DNA from: Mytilinidion resinicola
Lineage: Eukaryota; Ascomycota; Dothideomycetes; Mytilinidiales; Mytilinidiaceae
NCBI RefSeq assembly: GCF_010093595.1
Contig: NW_022985445.1
Coordinates: forward strand, 1 to 64,000
Direction of reading: 5' to 3'
Length of the DNA: 64,000 bases
Shown: one piece after another, positions 46,663-59,006 of the stretch
Numbering within the stretch: the first letter of the stretch is position 1
How the letters are laid out: each line of letters opens with the position of its first letter
Notes under the pieces: model-generated
What the model was told of the DNA's origin: nothing
What the model saw: the letters and a program-made list of their open reading frames with translations, nothing else
Database searches by the model: none
Program-made: the position numbers and the translations under genes

Positions 46663-48305
46663 CTTTATAAGCAAGTTAGCTATATAAGCGAGTCGGCTAC
46701 CTTATTATATTTAGCTGCCTTAAACGTTAATTGCTTTATAACGCTAATAGATATTAACTAGATATAAGTTGTAGCCTAATCTGCAGCAACCTTTACATCT
46801 TTTTTACACGTATAAGCGTTGTGCCCTGGTTCGCCGCAGCGCCTACAGCGCTGTACGCCGCCGCCAGAGCGCGCTCCGGCTTACTGCCTTTTGCTTTAAG
46901 CTGCCTCCTTAATTTTTTAAGCAGCTATTTAAGAGCCTGCTTCCTTTATTAGAATTTTTTCCCTTTAAATCCGCTTTTTTTTGCGCGCCTTGCGCTTTAT
47001 AGCAGCTTTATTTACCTTTTAAAGGCTGGCAACTATATTATATAGCAGTATAGCTTTATATATTATAATTGCAGCACCTTTAGAAAGGCTATTAAGCGAG
47101 TTAAAAATAGCTATAGGCGAGCTATTTTAATATATTTAAATATAATTATAAATTAAGGCTAATTAAAAGTTTAGCTTAAAAGCGTTGCTTAGTATTTTTA
47201 ATTCCTATTAAGCCTTTATAGCAAAAGGCAATAGTATATAAAGTATAATATTAAGCTTTAAAAGTACTACCTCTAGATTAAATAGTATAAGGCCTGCGCC
47301 TTAAAAGCTTACGCAAATATTACTTTTTATAATTAAGTTATAGAATACTACTTTAAATACCGGCAGGAACTCTAGCTTTTATAGCTATTAATAATTAGCA
47401 GCCGATATATACCTATAGTGCGATCTTTTATATATATATTAAAATACTGTAGCTAGGCAATACTAAGCTTGTTTATTATCTAGCTATTATCGCTTACTGC
47501 TATAACCTAGTCCGGTAGTATATTATCGCCCTTATACTATACAGAGAGATAGTACTTACCTATAATAATAAATAGCGGGATAGCCTATCTATAGGCATTA
47601 ATTTCTTAGATTATTATTATCTATTCGCGATTACCTAGCTGTATAGCTTTTAGTCGATTGCGCCGCTTAAAGCCTATTATAACTATACTTAATAAGATAA
47701 CGCCTATTTAGAAGCCAGCTTTATTAAAGTTGTATATATTATTATTAATAATACCGTATTTTGCTTTTATATTATATATAAGCTTAAACTAATTGCTAAT
47801 AACCTCTAGATCTTTATATAGAGCTCTTTAATAGTTATACTTTTAATTAAACTTTATTTTAAGCTTGTCCGTTCGCTTAATAAAGTTGTTTAGCTAGTTA
47901 ATGCCCACTTAGCTAGCACCGCGCTCGGCGAGTAGCTTATTAGCCATTTCTTATACAGCAGTTAAGCTAGGCGAAAACCTTTGCAAATCTAGGTCGAGTA
48001 TATATTAAATAATAGCTAATTCTTTAAGCTTTATAAGCTTCTTTAAATTAGGCTTATAATCGCGTTATGCAGTTATTCCGCCGCGTTGGTTTTAGAGCGT
48101 GCTTTTAGGGATATTATATATACCTGCAGCGCGTCGTTCGCTTAGAATTTAATTTCGTCGGATAGCTAGAAGAGCTAAGGCTAGCCTGCCTTCTTTTTGG
48201 ATTAATTGCGCGTTGTATTATCAACGCATATTAGTTATTAGTTAACGCGTCGCGTTTTCGTAATAAGGTGGCCGACTTACTTATATGGCCGACTCGCTTA
48301 TAAAG
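46663..48305 (-). mobile_element. Pogo/Fot1 transposon, RIP-degraded (minus)
   Basis: 1.64-kb element with inverted ends CTTTATAAGCAAGTTAGC (left) and its mirror CTTTATAAGCGAGTCGGC, flanked by TA. The minus strand reads as a pogo transposase relic; the target-recognition and DDE stretches align with those at 17465 and 51979. The C-terminal coding end (46790-46870) is less mutated and encodes a zinc knuckle, CRRCGEPGHNAYTC. Stops throughout the rest make it dead. Confidence 0.85.
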
Positions 48306-48539
48306 TATATTACCTTTTTTTCTAAAGCTAAGTTCTTTATTACCTTTCCTAATAAATACTCTACTATTTAACTTAGGTTAGTAATTACTATACTTTAGGC
48401 TATTTAGATTTTTATAACCTAAAAAGTAAAAAAGAACTTAGGTAACTTAATAGCTAAACTTCCGCCTATACTATATAAGCTAGCCTTAGTAGCTAAATAT
48501 AGGTCGAGATTTATTTAGAATATTATAAGGTTTATTAAA
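48306..48539. other. AT-rich spacer
   Basis: Short RIP-degraded stretch between the pogo end and the next element's target site. No gene or motif seen. Confidence 0.4.
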
Positions 48540-51404
48540 AAAGCACCTTAGTTATTACTCCCCCTTTCTTTATATATTACCCCTTTTTTCTCTGCGTATT
48601 ACCCCTTTTATATTAGGCCTAGCTCCGGCCCGTATAAATATTATTCTACTAATTAAACTTACCCGCTTGCCTCCGTGTTAACTGCGTAAAATAGAGAGTA
48701 TATATTATAAAACGGAAAAGCTATATTATAGGCTATATTATCTAGGCTAATAGAAGTCTATTCGCTCTATCTACTCTAGCTATTCTACTCTAGCTACTCT
48801 ACTCTAGCTACTCTACTAGCGGAAAGCGCCTAAATAGCTACTACTATCTAATTACTAGCTAAAAGAAACGCTAACTACACCTGTATACTAAGGCCTTATA
48901 GCTATTACTTTATTATAAACAGCCTTTTTTTTAAGCGTATATATAGGGGCATTTTTAGGGGCTAGTTAGCTATTAGAAACTAAGGAAATAGAGCTCTAAG
49001 TAGCTATTAGAGTGCCTACTTATCCGGCGGAGCGATTTAGCGCTATAGTTATAAACTATATAGGATTATTAAGCACTATAATAGTTTGCTTAACCGCTAG
49101 TATACCTATAAAAACACCTGCTATAGTAATTTAGGTGGCCTATATTATAATCTGCATCGATTAAGTTAGTTCCTATCTACCTATAATACTATCTGCTTGC
49201 TTTATATAAGCAGTAGTTTTATAAGCTCGCCGGAGATATAATATTCCTCTATATAATCCTAGCCCTCTACTATACCGTCGTGCTTACTGCGCTAGAGCTT
49301 ATTAATCAACAATTTTAAATTAAAATAGATTATATCGAGTTATATTAGCAGGTGTATAAGTACAGCTATAGCTATAGGTTAATTAACAAGGTATAGTAGG
49401 GCCTGTTAGCTTGCCTTTATAACGCTATATAATTGCCGGAGCCTTAATAAGAAGAAAAGGATTAATAGAAAGGTTTACCTTATTTAGAACAGGATAATTA
49501 AACTACTAGTACTAATAAATATCCTCTAGAATAACAGTATATATAGATATTACTATAGCGTGCAGTTTTTAGTATATTTTATAATAGTAAGGCATACTAT
49601 ATATCCCCCTAAATATTCTATTATAAATAGAATTAAAATTATCCTTTTTAGCCTTCTTAACTTAGGCAGTAAATAGCCTTAGGCCCTGCTTAGTAACCTA
49701 CCGAAAAACCCTAGTAAACTTAGGAATTCTAACCTTATACTAAGGAGCTCTACGTTGCCGGCTAAGCTAATTCTTTTTTTTAACACCTTAGCAGTAAATA
49801 TATTAAAATAGCAGGGTAACTATATTATAGAGGTTGCCTATTAAAATCTAAAAATAGGACTTAATACTGCCGTTTAAGCCCTTTAGCCGCGAGGTTATAG
49901 TATTACTAAAGTGCGGTAGAAGGCCTATATAGTATATTGTAATCTACTATTAAAAAGGCCACCACTTTTTAGTAAGGTAGTTAACTAGGGCTTTTTTATA
50001 TATATAATCTAATTAAATTTTATTCTAAGTAGCTATAAACTTAGCCTTTATAGGTTTTAATAGGCAGAAGTTAAGCTTATTAATAAACCTCTTCTAATCT
50101 CTCTAAATAATATTAATATTAGCTACTATTAGCACTTAAGAGGTATATACTAGGTTTTCTAGATCTATTATATCCGCTAATACTTACTTTTTATCCTTCT
50201 AAATAGTAATAGCCTTACTAGCAATATTCTTCTATATATACTACTTATACAGAATCTAAGGAATAAAAGGAAAAAACTTAGCTAGTATATTCTTAAATAC
50301 GAGCTTTTTATCCGTAATAAAAACGCCTAGTAAAACGCCTAGGCGCTGGTATACTAGGTAAAGCTCCCGTATAGTAAAAATATAGTTCTCTTCTTTCTTC
50401 CCTAGAAGAAAATAATAGCCTAGCTTATAGTTTTTGCCCTAGTTATTAATACTATTAATATAAAAAAGTAGTATTTTAAACTTATTTATTTTATAGGTGT
50501 AATTAAAAAGAATAATATTAGGATTCTTCTAGAATATCCGAACACTTTCCGGGTGCATAAAGTATAGGTACTTAACTTAGTTTACTTTATCTAGCTTATA
50601 TTCATAGTAGTAATAAGCGTCCGGGTTATTATTACTATATTTCTTAAGCACCTTAAGTATAGCCTAAGTTAGAGTAAGCCTTTTAAGCTTTATTTTCTTC
50701 TACTCCTATTTCTTATTATATAGGTCCTGTATTATTATATCCTTGCCCTTAGCTAAAAGGTTATTAAAAATAGCACCTACGGGCGTGCCTCTATTAAGCT
50801 AATTATATATAGTTTAGATAGTATTCTTATTAAAATTTTAGTGCGTAATAGAAGTTCTATTCTTAGGATTATATAGCTTATAATTATAAGTATAGACCTT
50901 AACCTTAAAAAACTAATTACCTTATAGTAAATATTTTAAAAGGGCTTCTTTAAATAGGCAATTAGTCTTCTTTATACGGGTGCAGCGCTTCCTATTAGCT
51001 AGCTTATACTCTTCTGCGCACTTATATTAAACTAGCACCTTGCGCACCTAGGGGGGCATACGCTTATCTATTTTTTTATTATATTTAACTATAGCATATT
51101 CTTCCTACTTAGCCTAAGTATTAATTAACTTTATACTATTCTCTATAGAAGCATAGCGGCCCTAAAGGGGCGGCCGGAGGGGTATAGTATTAAGGTAATA
51201 ATATAGAGAAAGTAGTGTTAATATATTAAAAGTAAGTGCACAGGTAATATAAATTCGAATTAAGTATAAGCGGGCAAGCAGGTAAGTTTAATTAGTGGAA
51301 TAATATTTATACAGGCCGGAGCTAGGCCTAATATAGAGGGGGTAACACGCAGAGAAAAAGGGGGTAATATATAAAGAAAGGGGGGGTAATAACTAAGGTG
51401 CTTT
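48540..51404 (-). mobile_element. Second MULE family, RIP-degraded
   Basis: 2.87-kb element with an 8-bp target duplication TTATTAAA (48532-48539 and 51405-51412). Long inverted ends, over 100 bp, begin AAAGCACCTTAGTTATTAC and run to a GTTTAATTAGTGGAATAAT-type inner part. The minus strand has MULE transposase remains around 50270-50560 (FYTYKINKFKILLFYI, then YFLLGKKEENY and FITDKK), matching the catalytic region of copies A/B only at family level, so it is a separate family. Heavily mutated, no intact ORF. TTAC-type boxes start at 48555, 48577 and 48599. Confidence 0.84.
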
Positions 51405-51470
51405 TTATTAAAGTAAGTAGTATTAAAATCGCGAATATATCTAGTGCGAATTAAAAAAGGGTTAAAAAAA

Positions 51471-51879
51471 GGCTAGTGCTACGTATACGACCTCTTTTTG
51501 CTATTTATACGATGCTTTTTTGCTATTTATACAACCTTCCCCCCTGCAACCCCTTTACCGCGTTCTAATTAGCTTGGAGTAATACGCCGGAGCTCCGGGC
51601 ATTTACCTATACATTATATAAGGCTATACGCGAGGCCGTATATAAGCCCGTACGTAAGGCTATATAAAATAGAAAGGCTATACAGCCTTTTTATTTTACG
51701 GCTTATTCTTCTATTTTATATAGCCTTACGTAATATATAGGTAAATGCCCGGAGCTCCGGCGCATTGCTCCGAGCTAATTAGAACGCGGTGAAGGGGTTG
51801 CAGAGGGGGGGGGGGTTGTACGAATAGCAAAAAGGCATTATATAAATAGTAAAAAGAGGTCGTATACGTAGCACTGGCC
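51471..51879. mobile_element. Foldback MITE, Mutator type
   Basis: 409 bp, almost wholly two inverted arms (GGCTAGTGCTACGTATACGA at left, mirrored at right) around a short centre, flanked by TAAAAAAA on both sides (8 bp). It has no coding potential. TATAC boxes in the left arm start at 51484, 51506 and 51528. The centre carries GTACGTAAGGC and GGAGCTCCGGCG-like words also found inside MULE copies A/B (20570-20760), so it is probably mobilised by a related transposase. Confidence 0.85.
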
Positions 51880-51978
51880 TAAAAAAAAAAGCGGCAAAGT
51901 TAATAGAAGAGAAAAACACGCCGGCTTTAGTTATATTAGGAATAGTACTAATAGTTATAGTTAAGGTATTATAACGTA

Positions 51979-53818
51979 CTTTATAAGCGAGCGGGCTATC
52001 TAAGTAAGTAGGCTACTCTATTACTAAAACGCGTTTTATTAACTTTTAACTATTATACCTTAATAATACAACGCGCAACTAGTCTAAAGTAAAGGCCTAA
52101 TATACCTAGCTATTTTAGTAATTAATAAAAACTAAATTTAAAGCAAGTAATAAGCTATAATAACCTTTAAAGTCCCTAAAAGCACGCTTTAACAACAACG
52201 CGCCGGAATAACCTCCCGACGCAATTATAAGCCTAATTTAAAAAAGCTTATAAAGCTAGAGGAATTAGTTATTATTTAATATATAATTAACCTAGATTTA
52301 AAAGGATTTGCACTATAGTTAAGCGCTATATAAGATATAGCTAATAAGCTGCTAAATAAGCGCGGTGCCGGCTAAGTTGGCAAAAATTGGCTATATAACT
52401 TTGTTAAGCGGACTAATAAGCTTTAAATATAGTTTAATTAAAAGTATAACTGCTAGAAAGCTCTATATAAAAATCTAAGGATTATTATACTATAGTTTAA
52501 GCTTATATATAATATAAAGGCGAAGTATAGTATTATAGATAATAACTTCTATAACTTTAATAAAACTAGCTTCTAGATAGGTATTATTTTAATAGAAGTA
52601 GTTATTATAGGCTCTAAAAGATAAAATTAACTAAAAGCTATATAACTAGGCAATTATAAGTAGGCTACTATAATTAAGGCTATTAACGCTTATAAATAGG
52701 TAATCCTGCTATTTATTATCCTTATAGGTAAGTACCACCTCTCTATATAGTATAAAAGCAGCAATATACTACTAGACTAGGCTATAGCAGTAAGTAATAA
52801 CAGCTAGATAATAAATAAGCTTAGTATTATATAGCTGTAATATTTTAATATATATATAAAGGACCGCACTATAGGTATATATTACCTGCTTATTTTAGAC
52901 GGCTATAAAAGCTATAACTTACTTAAATTTAAAGAGCTTTATAAGGAGAATAATATTATTATACTATATATACCGCCGCATACTTTATATTTATTACAGC
53001 CGCTTAATATAGGCTGTTTTGCGCCGTTAAAAAAAGCGTACGGTTGCTAAATTAAGACTTTAGTGCGCAACTATATTAACTATATTATAAAGCTTAAGTT
53101 CCTACTAGCTTTTAAAGTAGTATTTAATAACTTATTTATAAAAAGTAATATCTATGCAAGCTTTTAAGGCGCTGGCTTTATACTGCTTAATCTAGAGGTA
53201 GTGCTTTTAAAGCTTAATATTATACTTTATATACTATCGCCTGCTGCTATAAAGGCTTAATAGGAATTAAAAATACTAAGTAATACTTTTAAGCTAGGCT
53301 TTTAATTAGCATTAATTTATAATTGCATTAAAATATATTAAAATAGCTTTTCTACTGCAATTTTTAAGTTGCTTAATTTACTTATTAGAGGCGCCGAAGT
53401 ATAGATATATAGGGCTATATTATTATATAATTAGGTTATAAGCCTTTAAAAGGCAAATAAGGCCGCTATAAAGCGTAGAAAACGTAAAAAAAAGGAAATT
53501 TAGAGGCAAAAAGTTCTAATAAAGGCACAGGGCTCGAAAATAATTGCTTAAAAGGAAGCTAATAAACAAATTAAGGGCGAAATACGTTAAAATAGAAGGC
53601 GCCCGGGTGGAAGTATACAGCAGCAAGCGCGCTGTAGGTGCTGCGGCGAGATAGGATATAACACTTATACGTGTTAAAAAGATAAGGAAATTGTTGTAGA
53701 TTAGACTGCAAGTTATATTAAGTTAATATCTATTAGTATTATAAAGTAATTTATATTTTACATCGCGTTTTAGTAATAGAATAGCCTGCTTATTTAGGTG
53801 GCCCGCTCGCTTATAGAG
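51979..53818 (+). mobile_element. Pogo/Fot1 transposon, RIP-degraded but uninterrupted (plus)
   Basis: 1.84 kb, TA-flanked, with inverted ends CTTTATAAGCGAGCGGGC and mirror CTCTATAAGCGAGCGGGC (about 60 bp in all). The plus strand carries the transposase relic (about 52190-53250) with the same DDE stretches as the element at 17465, then a C-terminal part. Stops and D/N changes show RIP. It is the reference that shows where the pogo at 17465 was interrupted. Confidence 0.88.
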
Positions 53819-55985
53819 TATATTATATAATTTTCGATTAAGTTACTTTAATAGATACTTTAGTTTCTATAGGTAGTATAGTATTTCCTACTATAAAGCA
53901 TACTTAAGCTTAATATAAAAGGGTAAGTAGTACTAAAAATAGTAAATAAGGGGATATATTAGGTCTATAGCTAAGGAAAAAGGTTATATTATTATTAATA
54001 AGGTTATATAGAAAAAAAAAAGTATTAGAAGTATAGCTAAAAAAAAAAGGTTTATATTTATTAGGCCTTAGAGGGCACTTAGCGCTGGCTAGTAGTAAGC
54101 GTATAAGTAGCTAGCAGTTAGGAATCGAGATTGGTTTTTAATTTACACTTTTTTATAGTACTATTAGTAAAGCTAGCTGCCCGGCTTTATAGTATTACTA
54201 TTAATAAAGTTATATTAAAAGGAAAAAGGCTCTAGCTATAAGCTATATTAGGGCTTAAGGTTAGAATCGAATTAAGTTATATTAATATTAACAAAAGATA
54301 AATATAAGAAAAAAAAGGTTCCTATTATAACCCCTAATATAAACCACCTAAATACTAAGGCACTTAAAGAAATAAAGAAGTAGATTAAACTAATAATATA
54401 AAAATAAACTATAGAGCTTTAAGAAATAAAGGCTAGTTAAATAGGGATCCTAAATTCCCTATAGACTGCTAGTAAATAGAAATAATCTAGGGACAGCACC
54501 TAATAGGGAGGTTACGTGCAGGATTATTACTAAATTATAGCGATTTAGGAATAAGTATAGGATTATTACTAAATTATAGCAATTTAGGAATAAGTATAGG
54601 TTTTTTAGGACGGAGCTTTTATATATAAGGACGCTTCTTTACCTATATAGAAACCTTATATTTAACTTAAGACTTTAATACTACCTATTAGAAGTAATAA
54701 CCCCGTTTTATACCTAAAATTAATCTTACCTTACCTTTTAAAGACTATTACACCCCGATAATAACTTAACCTATACCCTGCCTTAGTATATAATACTTAG
54801 AAGGTATAGAAAAAATAACTTATTATAGTTCCTAGGTTTAATACTATAATAAACCTAAGGTTAAAGCAATATTAACCTATTCTGCGGGGCCCTAATTATA
54901 TAACTATCGGGTATATAGTATAGCTTAATTATAAATAAGGCCTTAATTATATAACTATCGGGCACGTAATATAGCTTAATTATAAGCGAACGTGTAGCTA
55001 TAACACTAGTTATTAGTAATATACTCTACCCTAAAAAAACTATAGTTCTAGATCTGCTTTTTATATACCTTTATAACTAGTATAAAAATGCCTATATTAA
55101 GTAGCTAGAGGATATAGATAGTATAAAGCAGTAGATAGAAAGGAATAATTTTAGAATTTATATAAGCCTAGATAAAATTAAGTAATATATAAGAATTATA
55201 GCTATTTAGGATTAGAAGCCTGTATTCTCCTATATTTTAAGGCTTAGTATAGCTGTTAAAGCGTTCTAGCTAGTATAGGGCAATTTTCCGGTCGGTTTAG
55301 CTAGTAGAACTAATATAGATAACTATATAGGGGTTAATAGAGTTTTTAATCCAGGAGTATTATATCTACTTCCCTTAGAAAATAATAAATAGTAGAACTA
55401 AGTATTTACTTATACTAATTACTGTAATAGTTAATACCTAGTCTTAATCTCTAGGTTAAATAGACTATACCTTCTCCTTTTAAACTAGTAGAAAACCTTT
55501 ATAGCTATTTTCTACTCCCTTTATAAAGTCCTTTTTATCTATATTATATTAATCCTTATATAAAATCCTATACCTTATTATAGTTTCTTAATATAGAGAA
55601 AACTATTTCTCCAGCATCGAAAGCAATATATATTAATAATAATGCGATTCTTATTTAAAGATAAATTGCGAAGAAGCTCGTCTAGTAGTTTAAAGGCATA
55701 TCGGCCCTAGGTAATATACAGTAGGCGACGGGCATCTTTCTTAAAGATAGTATAGCTCGCAAAGCTTATTACGCATAAAGGGAGAAAGACTGTTATAAGA
55801 GATTAAGGAGGTTTAAATAGGTGAGATTACCTACTCTCGCTCGATGAATTAGCCTTTAAGATACTTAATTAGTATCAGCGCCTGCAATTCTTTTTATAAG
55901 CTAAATATTAGCATTTTATACGCAAACAATTAATCTTACAAATCTATAGGGAAATATCGACTTTCCTTCTAAAGTAGGGAATAAT
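53819..55985. other. AT-rich degraded repeats with two small tandem duplications
   Basis: No gene recognised. 54243-54320 and about 54840-54920 match 15640-15815 in the left block. A ~44-bp unit is repeated at about 54519-54601 (GGATTATTACTAAATTATAG twice) and a ~60-bp unit at about 54886-54990 (TAATTATATAACTATCGGG twice). A TATATAAGGAC string at about 54630 could be an LTR TATA box, but no LTR pair or reverse transcriptase was found. Confidence 0.45.
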
Positions 55986-58690
55986 TAACTTAAGTTAATA
56001 GATTAATTAATTTGATTTAGTTTAACTAAATCAATTAATTAATCTAAAGAGGTGGATTTTATTAATTAAATTAACTTTAAGGCATTAAATTAATTGATTT
56101 AATTAGTTTAATTAATTCCTATTTACGGAGCGTAGATAGAGTATTTTATAGAGAGCCCACCTAGCAGAAGTGCTTACTAAGCAGTCTTCTAACCCTGATT
56201 TTTATCCTAACTTATATTAACGCGTTTAATACTATACTACCTCTATATAATATTGCACCTAGCAATAAATTAGAACCTTTAGAACGTACAGCAGGAAGTT
56301 ATTGCACGCGTAAATCGAAAGAAACCTTCCTATAAGGTTAATTCTATGCGCGCCGAAGTTAATATAAATAAATATGTTAAAACACCTGCTATAAACGATA
56401 ATAACGTTAATAACAACAACCTATATAAGAACCTTAATTAGCTATAGGTACTATATCTATAGAAAAGGCCTTATAAAACCTTATAACCGTTAAAAATAAG
56501 CTAGATTTACGCGTATAGTTGGCCTGTTTACTATTAAAAGCAGCGCTAGAAGTTCTAGCTCTATAAGTACTGCTATATATATAGAATACCTAGCGGCAAG
56601 TTTAATATTAAGAAGGCTACTTTATTAGCTATAGCTTACCTAGGGCGGTAATAGCATAGCTATAGAGTTAATAAAGATAGCTAGATTAACTTTTCTACTC
56701 TAAACTAAACGTTAGTATTAGCAATAATATAGTTCCAGGGCATTAATATTCTATAGGATATAGCTAATAAGCTAGCGGATAGCTTTAATCGGGCGAAGTT
56801 TCTACGCGCTGTTTAATACTAGGTTGCTAATAATAATTAGGCTTTGCGCATTATTAAGAAGCCTGCCTTCCGCAGTATAATTACTGCTGCTAGACCTATC
56901 GCCGAATTAAGCCTATAGAAGACCTATTATACACTCTAAGAATCTATTATAGCTAAGTATAATTCCTATATACCCGCCGTAATTAAACACCTCTAGCAGG
57001 CGACTAGCCTTATCTATATATTATTTAATAATTAGACTTTAGTTAGTAATAAGCGTGCGCTTACTAGGATATATATATATTATCTAAATAAGAATAGCCG
57101 GCTAGAAGACTACTTATTAGGCCTGCCTGTTTTTCTAGGCCAGTACTTAGGCAAAAATATTGCAGAGATAGTTAGCTTAATATTATAATTGTTTAAAATT
57201 AATACTAAGCGCCTTAGCTACTTTATACTTAATAATACTATAAATAATAATACTGCTTTAATAGCAATAGCTAACAAGTTTAAGTTTAGCATCTCCTAGC
57301 GTTAGTTACGCTGTACCTGCTATATTCTTAACTTAGCTACCTAAGTAATTATATAGGGTAAGGATAAAAAGGTATTTAAAAGTATAGATATAAATATACA
57401 AGTAAAATTACATCTCTAATCTTATTACTATTCTATATTGCGCTAATAGTAATATAGGAAAAAGAACTGCTAATAGTAGAGTAGAGGAAAGCCGGGCCTA
57501 TTAGGGTGCTATTTAATATTATATTATCTATTAGCGCCTTTCTATAAGCCCGAAAGCTGTTTATTAAGCTGCAGGCAGAGAACTTAAAGCGCTGTAATAA
57601 ATTTTATAAACTAAAGGAGCTTATTAAGCCTATTAGAACTTAGTAGAACTTTTACTATAATTACTTTAAGCGCGCCTGTAAGCTTTAGGGCCCTTTTAAT
57701 ATATATATATATATAAAGCTTAAGAAATATAATATTAAAGCAGTATCTCGGCGCAAGAATATAAAGAAGGAGAAACTGTGGTGCTTTATTAAGGAGTAAG
57801 GGCTAAACGCAGGTAATTAGGTAATAATTATAGAGTATAAGCAGCTGCTTAAGCTATTTAAGAATATAATAATATAGCTATAGGGCAGAGGTTTAGCTGG
57901 TAGCTATAGAGCTATTTAGGAAGTTCTTATTATATTTAAATAGCTACTCTCGGCTCTTAAGGAGCAGAAGAAGAGGCTTAAGGCTATTAACTATAAAAAT
58001 CTAAATATACCTAAAGATTACTTAGTTATTAATATTAATACTGCCTATAAAAAGCTCGCGGATTACTATAGGAAGATAGAAGACACCCCTATTTATTTTA
58101 CAGCTATAATACTTTATTTAGTATATAAACACGCGCTTAAGGGGCTATAAAAGGTGCTAAAGGATTATAATATAAAGCGCAATAGGCTATATCTATATAA
58201 AAACTGGCTTTTAAATAGCTATAGCTCCTTCCGGCTGCTATAGCAGGTATATAAGGATAAGGTGGCTGCAAAGGCTGCTGGCGCAGCATCTTCTACCTTA
58301 TTTCCTAATATAAGGCCTGCAAAATGCTGTTAAATAAGCCCTATAAATAACTAAGCAGACTTCCTTAGGAACTTTATAAAGGAGGGTAAGCAGGAGATAG
58401 AGGAAACTATTAATAATAAGTATAAGAGGTGGAAGCGCAAGCTAACTCTAAAATAGGATAACCTACTAGCAAAGGACCCTATTTAGTACTAGGTTATTAT
58501 AAAAGATTGCTATCCTATTCTAGGCCAGCTAGCCCTTAATATCTACTCTATCCCAGCCTTCTTAGCTAACTATAAGAGAATTTTCAGCAAACTTAGCAAT
58601 CTCCTGGGCGTACGACGCCTTAATATAAAGCCTAAGTTACTTAGTGCTCTGCAATCTATATGCTCCTGGCGTTGAATTAGCATTAAACCT
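55986..58690 (+). mobile_element. hAT transposon relic
   Basis: The plus strand reads as a RIP-damaged hAT transposase ending at the stop 58673-58675. Stretches seen are a BED-finger-like part near 56527-56640 (YKYCYIYRIPSGKF), an RNase H-like core (FILNNTINNNTA and LRCTCYILNLAT..GKDKKVF near 57210-57400) and the C-terminal dimerisation region (YPILGQLALNIYSIPAFLANY then RIFSKLSNLLG near 58515-58600). A/T-only subterminal words such as TTAATAGATTAATTAATTT lie at 55990-56120 and reappear inverted at 58700-58760. Exact ends and the 8-bp target duplication were not found. Confidence 0.8.
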
Positions 58691-59006
58691 CCTAAGTAGT
58701 GATTAACTTATCAATTAATCTATTAATTAAACCAATCAATTCAACTTAGGGGTCAAAAAGTATTAATCTCATCAACTCAACTTAAGCATCTCAGAAATTA
58801 ATCAAATCAAATCAAATCAATCACAGCCTGTTCAACGAAGCAATCAATCAACTTGGAGACGTCAAAGTTGATTGATTGATTGATCCCCACTCTGTTTCCT
58901 TCTCGACACGGTTCTATCAGGCATCTCTAGTTCGCGACGCTGCCCTCCTTTGTACGAAAACGTCCGCTTCCTGAATACCCGAGTTCGAACCACCGCATAT
59001 ATAAGA
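58691..59006. other. AATC-rich flank with hairpin, border to gene island
   Basis: 58700-58885 is built from ATCAA/TTGAT words. 58844-58879 forms a hairpin: AATCAATCAACT, a 12-base loop, then AGTTGATTGATT. It may be the outer end of the hAT element or a separate foldback. Normal composition starts at about 58885; 58885-59006 should hold the leader of the 2EXR gene. Confidence 0.55.

Noticed and set aside
58950..59006. Longer N-terminus for the 2EXR protein
   Set aside because: The extended frame begins with TTG; the first ATG is at 59007.
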